The translations under genes were made by a program, and so were the position numbers. This document shows positions 49,701-60,250 of a stretch of DNA of 64,000 bases, piece after piece. Position 1 is the first letter of the stretch. Each line of letters starts with the position of its first letter. The notes below the pieces were generated by a model. The model had not been told where the DNA came from. It was given only the letters and a program-made list of their open reading frames with translations, and ran no database searches. The DNA comes from Diphasiastrum complanatum (Eukaryota > Streptophyta > Lycopodiopsida > Lycopodiales > Lycopodiaceae), in contig CM055092.1 in assembly GCA_029204225.1 (NCBI GenBank), forward strand, positions 19,151,222 through 19,215,221, in the 5' to 3' direction.

Positions 49701-49978
49701 TCTTGGCTAATTACATTGTAGTGGCATGATATTGATGCATCCACTATGAATTGAACATTGCCCTCTATGTCCAGGTGCTCTTTCATTGGAATCAACAAGG
49801 GTACATCACCATCTACTGATACAACGACATTGAAGCTACCCAATTTATATAAAGCCCCTAGCCTCCTTTCTAGGTATCCCTTGTTGATAACATATTTGCC
49901 ATCTAACAAGGGGAACGTAATAGATGCAATTGTACTCATGGGAAACTCGATTGTTGCCTCCATTTTCTTGCCCATCAC
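46707..49978 (-). pseudogene. Mutator-like transposase-derived gene with GCM/WRKY-type zinc finger, spliced and decayed
   Basis: Exon 1 starts near 49978 (MGKKMEATIEFPMSTIASIT) and gives an acidic N-terminal part. After a frame change near 49317 comes a zinc-finger region: KFDRHTWTKPITS, RVSYCAGVFQCLSVSCPHKI, GSITCHFCK, an in-frame TGA at 48991, then RLMIHSGKHLHDVQSG, where the late His-x-His resembles GCM/WRKY-type fingers of transposase proteins. Splice sites fit in phase: donor after 48659 and acceptor before 48567; donor after 48256 and acceptor before 48165; donor after 47690 and acceptor before 47568. The DDE-like core reads VQFDHTRRVIGWST, HGFMADEAQVNWRAVRKVY and CLFHWEQSL, the D...D...C-x2-H pattern of MULE transposases. 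A frameshift near 47910 and a TGA after ANTP follow. A basic GRPKK patch and SIRPIAEGTKL lie near the C-terminus. Transposase identity is inferred. Confidence 0.6.
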
Positions 49979-50345
49979 ACAATTTAGTGTAGTGCAACAA
50001 GAACAAGCTGCACACCATTGTTGAAACTAAACTTTTGTCAGAAAGACACAAAACATATAGATACTAGAACTAATAGATACTTATCGATATTAGATACTTA
50101 CATATACAAAGCTTATAGAAAGCACAAGAATAACAATACATCAAAAACTGATCAAAAATCAAAATGATTTGAATTCAGCTCTATTGCAACTCTGCCTAAG
50201 GTTTTAGAACACATATCATTCTTAGAACTCAAAACTTGGCTCCCATTTTAGAAATTCTTCCAATTGATGAATGTCGCTAAAATCACCCAAGATAATCCTT
50301 ACCATACTTGAACAATGTTAGATTGGGACATAGTCATCACTCAAC

Positions 50346-51256
50346 CAAGTTTGTCAGATTGTACATTTTCTCTTCTCAATTGTGGGGCCAATAAAAGCTC
50401 TCCTTCTTGTCCCTTGGAAACATCCAGAAATGAACAATCCACTCGAACATGCTTATCCTTGACGTTCGGAAAAACTGCACCAGCAATGCAAAAAAGAAGG
50501 CGATACATATGACAACAAACAAAAGCATTAGGACAATTCATTTGATGGTAATAGACAAAAGCACAAGGAGGGAGACAAATGATCACCCTCTCTTATTTTC
50601 TCCATCCAAGCCTGGACTCTCTGGTTTCCATCCCACACAATAAATTTTTTATTCGATAAGTGACTCCATTCATCACTTCTGAGTACTTCCTCTTCAAATC
50701 CAGCATTGATTGACCGCCATATAGGGCCCCAGTCCTGCAAATCCAAGTCACTAACCTCCAATTCTGGTTCATTTGCCTTCTTGATTGACACCAAAAATGT
50801 GCGTAACTCTTTCAGGTAGCCATTCATCCTAAATCCATATCCTAAATCCAGAATATTCTTTTGTACTAGCCGTATTGATTCGTTGACCACCAAACGACAA
50901 AGTGGTACTGGAGAGGGTGGAGTACTTTTGAAAACACGCAGTGAGGCAATTACATCCTAGAGAACGTCTGTCTGAATGACTTTTCCATAATGTCTTGTCC
51001 CATGATGTGATCGGGTGGGCTCAATGTTGCTTGTCTCATTGTCTTCTACGATGTGCGAGGGATCTTCTGAGACATGCAAGGGGTCTACCTCGTCGCCCAT
51101 AGCATGAACATCATCGATTTCTGGAATATGTTGTGTCATTTGAGAGGCATCCACATTGACATGCGCTGGAAAACCATCCACTGTCTCCTCACTCACCTGA
51201 GAGGAAGGGCAAGGATCCTGGCAAGTTGAGCGAAGGTTGTATTTGGACGCAGACAT
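50346..51256 (-). pseudogene. ParB/sulfiredoxin-like fold protein upstream of the transposase locus
   Basis: The first exon runs from ATG 51256 (MSASKYNLRSTC), preceded by TTGCAGAT, an acceptor-like site. It is open except for one TAG at 50957-50959, then continues in the same frame (DVIASLRVFKSTPPSPVPLC) to a donor after 50587. Exon 2 is 50474-50346 and joins in phase (EKIRE-VFPNVKDKHVRVDCSF). The order VNESIRLVQKNILDLGYGF, then FIVWDGNQRVQAWMEKI, then a HVRV strand follows the ParB/Srx nucleotide-binding fold (helix, glycine turn, dGnHR-like loop), with Gln in place of the usual His in the loop. Its function is unknown. The same strand and a short gap to the transposase-like gene suggest one transcription unit or element. 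The assignment rests on motif reading by eye. Confidence 0.45.
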
Positions 51257-51277
51257 ATCTGCAATGAGACATGCCAA

Positions 51278-51933
51278 TCATTAAAGCACTTGGCGATCAA
51301 TTCATCATAAACCATGAGCAATGCAAACAACAATTCATCTTAAAATCTATGATATGGTTCAAATCTATGACACGACAAACAAGTTTACTCGTCTGTATCT
51401 ACTCATTGCATTTTTCGGTGCTAGATCTCATATGATGTCCATATGAAATCTGTCAGAGAGATCTACATGTTAATTTGCAAAATCCATGAGGGTAGATGAT
51501 TCGCATCCAAAGTATTTCTGGGGAGAAGCTATCACTTGTGCTAACTTTTTGTGCAATAGGCTTCCATCCGAAAACTTATTCAGGGTATTTTCATATTGGA
51601 AAACTGAAGGCATTGAATTTGAGGATCCTTGGCTCATCATCTTTCGGAATACTTAAAGAGTTCTCCAACTCCCATGAGCTTGGAAACTCTAGGTTCATGT
51701 GCACACATCAACGAGAGCTTTGTCTTGTTCTAGTTGGAGGCCCAATCGTATGAATTGCATCAAAGCACTTCCATTCTGAAGTTAATCAATTCATAACATC
51801 CATCTATTGTTGTTGTTTCATTTGCTAAGGTTTTGCTAGGTTTTGGTACGGGCACATGACAGAGCTACCATATGATCTACTAACTAACAGATACCGAATC
51901 ACAAGGTTTTTAGTTTTTGTGAAAAATGATAAT
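51278..51933. other. Spacer, no recognisable gene
   Basis: Upstream flank of the ParB-like gene. It may hold its promoter, but no convincing TATA box or terminal inverted repeat was found. Confidence 0.35.
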
Positions 51934-52135
51934 TCTCTCCAAGCTAAAATCTTTCTTTCAAGCGATTTGCGGTTTAAGTCTTAAGATGCATCTTTTCTAA
52001 ATTACAAGACTTATTCCTCTCTCAAAGCTAAAAGTCTCTGTTTCAAGTGAGTTGGACTTTAAGATGCATCTTTTTAAAATTGCAAGACCTATTCCTCTCT
52101 CAAAGTTAAAGTCCGTTTTTCAAGTGAGTTGGAGT
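51934..52135. repeat. 78-84-bp tandem repeat, 2.5 units
   Basis: Units start at 51934, 52018 and 52096 with TCTCTC(C/A)AAG(C/T)TAAA, and each contains TTTCAAG(C/T)GA-TTG. The first two also share TTAAGATGCATCTTTT and ACAAGAC(T/C)TATTCC. TTAAGATGCATCTT is itself a palindrome-like segment. Confidence 0.8.
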
Positions 52136-53105
52136 AAAAAAAATTCGTCAAACCCTCAACCCTAAGACCTTTTGTTTTCATTTTTAATATGTAGAGGCAA
52201 AGCTGCTCGTGAAATATCTCAGAAAATCCCTAGGCACTAAACAAGGCGGGGAGATGAGGGCCATTTCACCTTTGCGTTGCACTTTTGGGGCGAAGGAGTG
52301 CCAGAGGAGGGACCGCCCTTAAGGACATGGTCAGTTAAGCCTGATCTTCACGTGTTGACCTTTACTTTTCTCTTATTTTTTTTTTCTTTTTATTTTTTTT
52401 TAATATTTTTCCATTGTGCATTATGTACTCCCACTTTTGTTTGTGTTGTGTTTTCTTGTTGTTTCTGCAATACCGTGAAGATGTTGTACTAGTGCATCAG
52501 ATTTGGTTGCTACCGAGCGATGGATGGCAGATAGATCGATCGACAACACGAGTTAAGGAAACATGACTTGATGTGGCTTAGCGTTTGGAAATTGCAATGA
52601 AGCTCACGTGTAAGAGGCATTGAGGATATCCATTTTGGTGTCCGGTATCGGCAACTATTTGGTTTATCTTGCATGCTATGGACAAATTTGGCCTTGGATG
52701 TCTGGCAGTGGTGCATGTTCGCAACTTGTCCAAACAATTGTGAATCGAGGCGATTTAGAGGAATTTGGAAAAGTACCAAGTGTGAACAAAAATGGGACGA
52801 TTTGCTTTATTTTGTTGCCTCAGGCTCTTAGATTTATAATAATTTTAGATTTATCAGATTCAACGAAATTGTGCGTGTCAATTCTAGATATGGTCGTGTG
52901 ACTGCGTAATTATTTTAGCTTTTAGCTTGGAGATTCTAGCTTGGAGAGAATTACTATTTTTTGTTTTTTTGTGAAAAATTTTTTTCAAATGAGGATCGTA
53001 GACAACCCCAGTTTAGAAAACATGTATTGGTTCAAGATCTTAGCCTAACAGAAAACAAAATTGTTCAATCCAAGAAAGGATTTACCTTAAAAACAACACT
53101 AAACT
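52136..53105. other. Spacer, no recognisable gene
   Basis: Several short frames (52277-52492, 52620-52901 plus; 52510-52779 minus) have no recognisable domain. Poly-T tracts occur near 52378-52400. Confidence 0.35.
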
Positions 53106-53313
53106 GAGCCGGGGCAGGGTTTGCGCCAGAGCAAGCCCTGCCCCATAAAAAAAAAACAACACTAAACTGAGCCGGGGCAGGGGCACCAGTGCAAGCCCTG
53201 CCCCGGCTCCATTTTCTCAAAAAAAAAAACCACAACTGAGCCGGGGCAGGGCAAGCCCCAGCTCCATTTTCTCAAAAAAAAAAACACACACAAGTGAGCC
53301 GGGGCCCCGGCTC
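53106..53313. repeat. Cluster of GC-rich hairpin repeats, left side
   Basis: Four hairpins lie at 53106-53144, 53169-53209, 53238-53264 and 53296-53313, all starting GAGCCGGGG. The second has perfect 14-bp arms (GAGCCGGGGCAGGG and CCCTGCCCCGGCTC). The fourth is the perfect 18-bp palindrome GAGCCGGGGCCCCGGCTC. They are separated by A-rich linkers. Confidence 0.9.
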
Positions 53314-53373
53314 TTAGGAAGCAGTCCGGATATAGCTTAAGCAAATGTGACAGCTTAAGCATCTTCTCTTAGA

Positions 53374-53787
53374 ATGGATCTGGAAGCAGCCAAAGGTGAA
53401 TGCGCAATGCTAGAAAACCAAAACAAAATGCTACTTCTACAAGCTGGAGAATGGCCAACTAGGTTTCAAATTGAGGGCATAGGGCTGCATTCCTCTGGCT
53501 TGGAACATCATTGCCATAGTAAAAATTTTTCAAATAAACAGGAGCTTGAATCAAGGCTTTCTTACTACGAAGCTCAGAATGGACTTCACCTCAGAATGGA
53601 CCTCACGCGTCACAAGAAGAAAACGTTCCAATAGCAGTGCAATACAAGGGGCAATTAAACACTGGCCATGATGATCACCAACTGCTAAATTCAAATAAGA
53701 AAATAGTGAAGCTGTCAAACAAGATCACAGACCTTGAGGAGCAGCTTAGACATGTCAAGGAACAGCGAGATGCCTACAGATTATAAA
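53374..53787 (+). pseudogene. Coiled-coil gene fragment, probably captured
   Basis: A plus-strand frame from 53374 reads MDLEAAKGECAMLENQNKML, then KQELESRLSYYEAQNGLHLR, to a stop near 53634. A second frame (about 53636-53787) reads KKIVKLSNKITDLEEQL followed by RHVKEQRDAYRL. Both have the heptad-like, Glu/Lys/Leu-rich composition of a coiled coil in a plant host protein, not of a transposon protein. No start context, intron structure or full domain is present. I cannot name the parent gene. Hairpin repeats bracket the fragment. Confidence 0.45.
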
Positions 53788-53822
53788 GACAGGAGTATTG
53801 CATAAAAAAAACAAACACAAGT

Positions 53823-53936
53823 GAGCCGGGGCAGGGCTTGCGCCAGAGCAAGCCCTGCCCCTGCTCCAATTTTAATTGTATCAGTAAAGAAATGGAATGG
53901 GACGGGACAGGGATTGCGCTGGCGCAAGCCCTGCCC
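53823..53936. repeat. GC-rich hairpin repeats, right side
   Basis: Hairpins at 53823-53866 (GAGCCGGGGCAGGGCTTG with CAAGCCCTGCCCCTGCTC) and 53904-53936 (GGGACAGGGATTGCGC with GCGCAAGCCCTGCCC) belong to the same family as 53106-53313. Confidence 0.88.
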
Positions 53937-53965
53937 TAGCTAAAAGCACTTTCTTGTTTAGGATG

Positions 53966-54100
53966 TTCAGCGACCTGGGATTCAGCGACCTGGGATTCAA
54001 CGAACCTGGGATCCAGCGACTCTGATTTTGAAAAACGTAATCCACCTACGCGACTCTGATCCACCACGCGACTCTAATCCACCTCCTCGACTCTGATTCA
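53966..54100. repeat. 15-17-bp degenerate tandem repeats
   Basis: TTCAGCGACCTGGGA occurs at 53966 and 53981, in variant form at 53996 and 54012, followed by CGCGACTCTGATCCAC-like copies up to about 54100. Confidence 0.75.
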
Positions 54101-54170
54101 GGTAATACTCTGCCAAATCGCCGACTCCGAATCTGACCCACCTGCGATCAAGAGTTTAACACACCTGCGA

Positions 54171-56150
54171 CTACGATTCATGGAAAAATAACAACCAAGA
54201 AAAATAATCAATGAGCTCAAGGTTAGTGGAGGACGGATGCTGACGGAGGCTGGAGAAAAGAAAAATAAGAACCAAAATAGGGTTTTTTGTTATTAGGTAG
54301 CCGTTTGAAATCTTAAGAGCCGTTGAAAAAAGGGGCCCGGGGTTTAGGTGCCAGGTTTGTGATCGTTTGGGCTCCTAGGGTCTATTTTTTAAACATTTTT
54401 TAAGTGTTGCCATCGTTCAAAACTGGTTTTGTGTACTACCGAGATCCACAGCACACATTTCCAAAACTGCGTGCAGGCTCACGACTCTGAACACGACAAG
54501 AGCACTACAACTTTTTCACAGGACCTGGTGCAGGAATATAACGACGTATGATTTTTGTCAGTTTTTTATTGTTTGACGCTCATTTTTTTGAGATGACTTG
54601 GATTGGGACTTCTGTTGTTTTGTTGCATTGGAAAGCAAACCATTCTTGATCAAGTTTTCCCGATTACAGAGCAAAGATTTTAAGTTTTGCTCTGTATTTT
54701 TTTTTTCTGGAGGTGGCTCTCTTCTCCAAAATAAAGGCTTCTAATAATATGTCCCACCGTTTAAGTCATTTTTTTGTAGGAACATAGATTTGTACTTTAA
54801 TATGGAATATTTTGAATATACGCAATACTGTGTGCAGCTATGCAGTGTGCTTCAAATGAGGTTGGTCTTCAAAGTTCCAATTTTCAAATTCAAATTCATT
54901 TGCATGTCTAGCCATTTTCTACAGCTTGTTAAGGTGGTTTAAATGTCAGTCCTAGGTTGTACCATGTTTTTAGAGAACTGTTGCTAGTGCTTTGTTGAAG
55001 TTTTTCAACATATGTGGTGATCATTGTTGATAGCCCATCTAAGTTTTCATTTTATGTACAAAAAATTGGTTTTGATTTAGCGACGACCTAAAAATTTAAC
55101 AGATGTTTATCACGAAACAAATATTTTAAGCTTTGTAGCAATTCATTACACTCTCCTGAAGCATGGTCTTTAAGTTTAATGGAATCTTGCTATTGTTTGG
55201 TGAGTGCATCCATCATAATGTTGCCTTTATGTCCTTCCAAATCCTTCATAGGCACTTCAAAAGCTTGGGTCACAACATTGTTGTGCCTTTCAACCCTTAT
55301 ACAATTGTCTATTTGAATTATCCCTTCAACTTGCATGTCAACTCTACATTGAAATTGCATTTGGACTTTGCCTATTCCTGCGTTTATCATCCTTTATCGG
55401 CTATGTTTATTGACCTCATGTTTTGGTTGCTCTGCCTCTCTTTCATCAACTTGCTTAGCTTCCTTGATCTTGTAGTCCCTTCTTCTACACTTCCAGCCTT
55501 TCAAACACTGCACTTATCTACCATAAATTTGAGTTGTCCGTACTCACTCGACAACTTGGTCCTTCATGTGCCTATCATCCTTGAGAGTTTCTGGTTGTCA
55601 TTCTTCTTGTAAAGTCACTTATCACATCTTTCAAATATACCTTCTCATTAGGCATCTCATGCATGTGTCACTTATCTTTCTCTTTGTCCATTGCACACTT
55701 TTAGTGAAATCAAATCATTTACAACACATTTTTTTGAAAAGATTTACCCTCCATTTGTAGTCAAGAAAGAATTTGCAATCACTTTTTCCCAAGTTTGAAC
55801 TTCCTCCTTTTTTTAATGCCATGCTTTGAGTTTAATTCAAATTAATGTATACGCTTAAACATTTTATGAGCGTAAATGAAAGTTTCCTCAATTTACATGT
55901 GTGTTTAGTTTTCTTGGTGAGCAACACCGACACTGGATTAATGTATTCACACAAGATCTCCTATTAGAGACATAAAAGAGGTATGTTTGATAAATTCTAA
56001 TACTTATGGGATAAGATCATTTCCAAAGTGCTCTTATCTTGCCTTGCAAATTTGGAACCTCCAGAGTCTTAAGATAGTCTAAAAAGCCAACAAGGGGGTA
56101 TAAAAAATAGTTTGGTCTTCCATCACTTATAACCAATATGTCCTTCAAAC
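54171..56150. other. Intergenic stretch, no recognisable gene
   Basis: A 149-codon plus-strand frame at 55163-55612 is open but Leu/Phe/His-rich with no recognisable domain; it is likely an AT-rich chance frame. No LTR or TIR seen. Confidence 0.4.
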
Positions 56151-56159
56151 AGAAGAGGG

Positions 56160-57840
56160 AACATCAAGGGGATGAAAAATGTTATTGATGAAACTTTAAA
56201 TATGGCCTTATTCACTTCCATAGATCAAGTATGTCACACATCCACTGGAGCACGTTGTAGCAACATTTCACCTTTATCATCCACTAAAGGAAAGAAGAAC
56301 AAATCCAAGTTGACGTGCTTCTTTCGTAGTAAAAAAAAAACACTTTGTATCCTAATGTTATTACAAGAGAAAAAATCCAAATGGTAAGCAAGCCAATTTC
56401 TCAAATGGAAGTGAGAAATGTGATCATGAACATTCACTTATAATGTCCATTTTCTCAACACCTAGCTTCGAAGGAGAAAATTCTTTGGTGGATAGATAAT
56501 GGGGCTAGCTCTCACATGACAAGCCACAAGGGACATCTTTCTCAACTCTCTTCTAACTCAATTCATTTACATTGCTACTAATCATAAATGCAAGATAGAG
56601 GGCATATCAGTCAAAAGTTTGGTGGAGGAATTGGGCATTCAATGTGAAGTGCGATCCCCAAGTGCTAAGTGTTGAAAAAATGTTGGGGATAATGGCTTTC
56701 AAGTTGAGTTTTATGGCAATGCTTGCTTAATGGAGATGAGTGGAGAGATGATTGCCAGAGAGACAAGATTTGGGAGGCTTTTCAAGTTGGATGCTATTGT
56801 TGAAACTAACTTTTGTTTGATGACCGAGGGTGAGCTTTCCCAAGTTGAGCTATGGCACAAAAGGTTGGGCCATCCCAACTTCAAATGCATGGAGTCAAGC
56901 AGGAGAAAGTCCTTGGCTTGTCCAAGTCTTTGTCAAAGTGTGCTTTGGCAAAAAAACATAAGATGACTTTCTCAAAATCTCTTACTAAACCATGTCAAGT
57001 TTTTCATCTCATGCACTCAGATGTGGACTTTCAAGTACTAAAAGTAATGAAAGAGCTACTACGTTTGTTACTTTCAAAGACGATCATAATGAATTTACTT
57101 GGATCTATCTCTTGTCCTCAAAAGCTATGATGTTTGAAACTTTTTTTGAGTTCAAAACTCTTATTGAGAATCATTGGCACCAACATCAAGGTGCTAAGAT
57201 CGGATGGAGGTGGAGAGTACATCTGCAAACTTTTCAAAGGGTATTGTGAGTAAAATGGCATTAAGGCCGAGAGGAAAAACTACACCCTTTGTGACAATGC
57301 AATAGCCTTGAGGTTGGATGCTTTTCTTCCCAAGTCATGTTGGGATGAAGCTATTCTTGTACTAATGAATTATGTAATAGATTACCTAGTGATGTCATTG
57401 ATTAAGAAGCACCATATGAGTTGTCATTCAAGGAAAAACTAGATTTAAGTCATTTGAGGATCTTTGGATCAAATTGCTTTGTGCATGTTCCTTTGAATGT
57501 TAGAACCAAAGAAGATCCTAATTTAATAAGATAAATCTTTTTTGGATAATGCTCATCAACTAAAGCTTATAGGATCTCTGTACATAGACTTTTTAAATTG
57601 CAATTTTGAGATCCAAACTGAAAACGTTTCCAAGGCAAAATAGAAGCATCAATCTATGCTTGATTTTGCTTCTGTTATATGATCAATTAACTGTGGTTGT
57701 GGCAATTTTCGAAGTCACATCTTGCCCTAACCTCTCATATAACCCTTACCACTAGTAGAGGTCACTATGAATACCCTTACATCACACAAAGATGAGAATG
57801 CCATACTAAAAGCAACAAACTAGGATCATTAGCATGTAAC
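56160..57840 (+). pseudogene. Ty1/copia gag-protease-integrase remnant
   Basis: The protease motif reads WIDNGASSHMTSHKG near 56490 (normally DSGAS). A linker GDNGFQVEF near 56690 and a gag-pre-integrase ELWHKRLGHPNFKCM near 56847 follow. Integrase pieces come next: ATTFVTFKDDHNEFTWIYLL near 57060, then APYELSFKEKLDLSHLRIFG near 57410 and the NCFVHVPLNVRTKEDP segment. Frames change several times and stops are common. RT and RNase H are absent. Related to the fragment at 46.45 kb. Confidence 0.75.
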
Positions 57841-58510
57841 TTGCATAGTCACAACTAACTAGGATTAGAACCTTTCAAATCAAATTGAATCAATTCTGAG
57901 TTCAAATCAAAATTTTCCAGGAATTAAACAATTTAAAAAATTGAGTTCCCACATTTCACTGGGTGGCAGAATAAATAGGGTTGCTAAACATTTGTGTAAT
58001 TAAAGGTTACAAAAGTGATTTGAATCTTCTAACAAATGACTAGAACGTTCCCAGATTTCGATTGTCTCCCATCTCTATCTCTATTTAGTATATCAGTAAC
58101 GTTAAAGTTTTTATAATATCAAACATAATCATTCCCTAAAATCTTACATAACCTGCTTTTCAGGACAAACCAGTCAATTTGAATATTTTAGATTATGTAA
58201 TCTTCTGGATCTGAAATTTCTAGTTACTATGGTAGCTTGGTGGTGATAAGTTTGGTATGATAAGCAATATACAATAGATCTCTAGACCTGTTATAATGAG
58301 GTAGCAGCCAAAAGAAAATAAACAAATTAACAAGCAAGAAGGTCTAATTTTAATCTCCCTTGCTGATGAGATTAAAACAGGTACCATGTATTTGAGCAGG
58401 AAAACATTGACACGGGAAGAAGGAAAATAATAGGCTTGATGACCAGATCGAATGGGTTAGATCTTCTGAAACTTGCCTGGTATAAAACCCAATTCTTCAG
58501 CAGGTGGCAT
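57841..58510. other. Spacer including the 3' flank of STR10
   Basis: The 3' UTR of the rhodanese gene should lie in the right part. No clear AATAAA was seen on the minus strand close to the stop. Confidence 0.4.
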
Positions 58511-59440
58511 TCAGATGGATTCATTTTGTTTAGATGATCCCAAACCTTCCAAAGCAGTGGCAAATCCTCGTGCCAATAAAATAATCTTCAAAAAGTACTC
58601 CGATACACCGCCTATAGTAGCGAATTGAAGCTTGGTTTGGCCTTGAACATTGCCAAAATCATCGTCTCTGGCGTTGTTAAAACCACCATTAATCCATGCC
58701 AGCTGAGTGTAACCATCAGTGTGCAATAAATCAATGGCCAACATGGATCTGATCCACACCATCAGAAGTGGCAATCAGAAAGCAAACACTATATGGAATA
58801 TGTGAAAGGGAGACTAGATAAAGAACTAATTGCCTGAGATTGAAGTTCAGAGAGCTTTTACCTCAGTCCTTCCCCACAAGCAACCAGCAACTTCTGTTCT
58901 TTGCTGGGTACTAACGTCTGCACTTGCTCCAAAAATTGATGATTTTGAACTGTGAGCTTGTGGCCCATCCACATTCCAATGTAGCCCAAGTGAATCCACT
59001 TCTTCAAAAGCGTTACCAAACCCAAATCCTGATCCTCAATAAAAAGGGGAACATGATATGATCCGGCAACAAAGGCCTTTTCTTGCTCCCACACAGGCCT
59101 CACATCCAAAATCTTATAATCCCCAGTTGACAAAAGAGATTGGCAGTCTTTTGGGGTGATTGACAGAACCGCACCTGATTGAACCAGTGCTTCTGCGTCC
59201 TGCAAACACATGTCTTCAATCCATTAAACCTGAGAATTCACCAAAACAGTGTAAATAAGCTCACCTGCAGTGAACATATTCTGTTTCTATGATATTAAAA
59301 GTTTAAAACTTTCCTACCCGCATTGATGCATTGATTGAATGCCTTGTGAAGCTACACCGGGGCTTAATCTGAGGCACTGGTAGAATTGAGGTATGAGGAA
59401 AGGCAGCAAGAGCAGAAGTGGGAATAGATAAGGCCTCCAT
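58511..59440 (-). CDS. Rhodanese-like domain protein 10 (STR10-type), predicted plastid protein, 3 exons
   Basis: Three exons join in frame: 59440-59318, 59199-58862 and 58748-58511. All introns have GT-AG borders, the total is 699 nt and the protein has 232 residues. Exon 1 encodes MEALSIPTSALAAFPHTS and ends NASMR, a Ser/Ala/Pro-rich start without acidic residues after Glu2, typical of a chloroplast transit peptide. Exon 2 gives EALVQSGAVLSITPKDCQ, KILDVRPVWEQEKAFVAG, HVPLFIEDQDLG and LLKKWIHLGYIGMW. The active-site loop is split by intron 2: LLVACGEGLR/SM, with the catalytic-type Cys and the Cys-x4-Arg loop of rhodanese folds. Exon 3 has GYTQLAWINGGF and FATIGGVSEYFLK. Block order and wording match plant STR10; Arabidopsis STR10 has a similar length. 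The substrate in plants is not established. The gene looks intact. Confidence 0.9.
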
Positions 59441-60250
59441 CACCAAAGAGGAAATTTTCCTTTATGACACAGCTTTTAAGACTGTTGTGTCTTAATAATA
59501 AAAAACAACATTTTGGTGTCAATTTGCAAGTGCTGGGGACGTGGAAGGGACATTCCAATGTAAACTAAGGGATGGATAGAAAGCTGAGGGGGTGTTATAC
59601 TCTCTTCATGGACTTTTAAGGGTAGGGGGTCGGTGTCAGACTCCAAATCTGAAACTTCACTTAAAACCTATCTTATCTCGTGCGCAGCAATCAGCAATGT
59701 CGATCCCTGTCGATTTCCCTGCATGTACACACATCAGAGCACACGAAACATGGTGGAGTTGGCTGCCTTGTGTCCTCCCAACCTTTGCTGCATAGATTAT
59801 GATGAGGAATGCCTCTCCCTAGGCTCACTTATGCACAATCCTCAAGCACCCCTTAATCTTGACCTTTCCTAACATCGACACATGGCCAATTCCATGCACA
59901 GTCGACACTTGCCACTTGGCAGTACTCTGACATAGGCAAGTGAGTAGGATGACGTGTCACTCATACACGTACTGGACCAAGTGTCCTAGTGAGCATGTGA
60001 CACGTGTCATGTTTGACCGGTCGACCTTGACATGTGTCACTCATTCACTGGACCAAGTGTCCCAGTGAGCATATGACACGTGTCTCGTTGACTAGTCAAC
60101 TCTCCTACATTTTAGGAGGTCAGTCCAGCCACTCCTAATAAATGACCTAGTACCCCATGCCAAAGCTAAGCACGACTCTCTGAGGTCCAATACCAACTAA
60201 TTGTAGTTTATTTACAATTTACTTACAAAAGGTCACCACAGGCCAGTGAC
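59441..60250 (-). promoter_or_regulatory. STR10 upstream region
   Basis: Holds the 5' UTR and proximal promoter of the minus-strand gene. The distal half carries a 78-bp tandem duplication (59951-60101) rich in ACGTGTC and TTGAC words. Short plus-strand frames at 59592-59872 have no recognisable domain. Confidence 0.5.
59951..60101. repeat. 78-bp tandem duplication with G-box and W-box palindromes
   Basis: Unit 1 starts at 59951 (GACGTGTCACTCAT) and unit 2 at 60029 (GACATGTGTCACTCATT). Shared blocks are ACTGGACCAAGTGTCC(T/C)AGTG, AGCAT(G/A)TGACACGTGTC and TTGAC-G/A-GTC-AC. GACACGTGTC occurs at 59999-60008 and 60075-60084. GTTGACTAGTCAAC at 60087-60100 is a palindrome of two W-box cores. Confidence 0.85.

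Noticed and set aside
54504-54525. CACTACAACTTTTTCACAGG as a CACTA 5' end
   Set aside because: Differs from the 4.07-kb terminus after eight bases, and no subterminal repeats follow.
55163-55612. 149-codon plus-strand frame
   Set aside because: Leu/Phe/His-rich chance composition, no recognisable domain, and no splice or promoter support.
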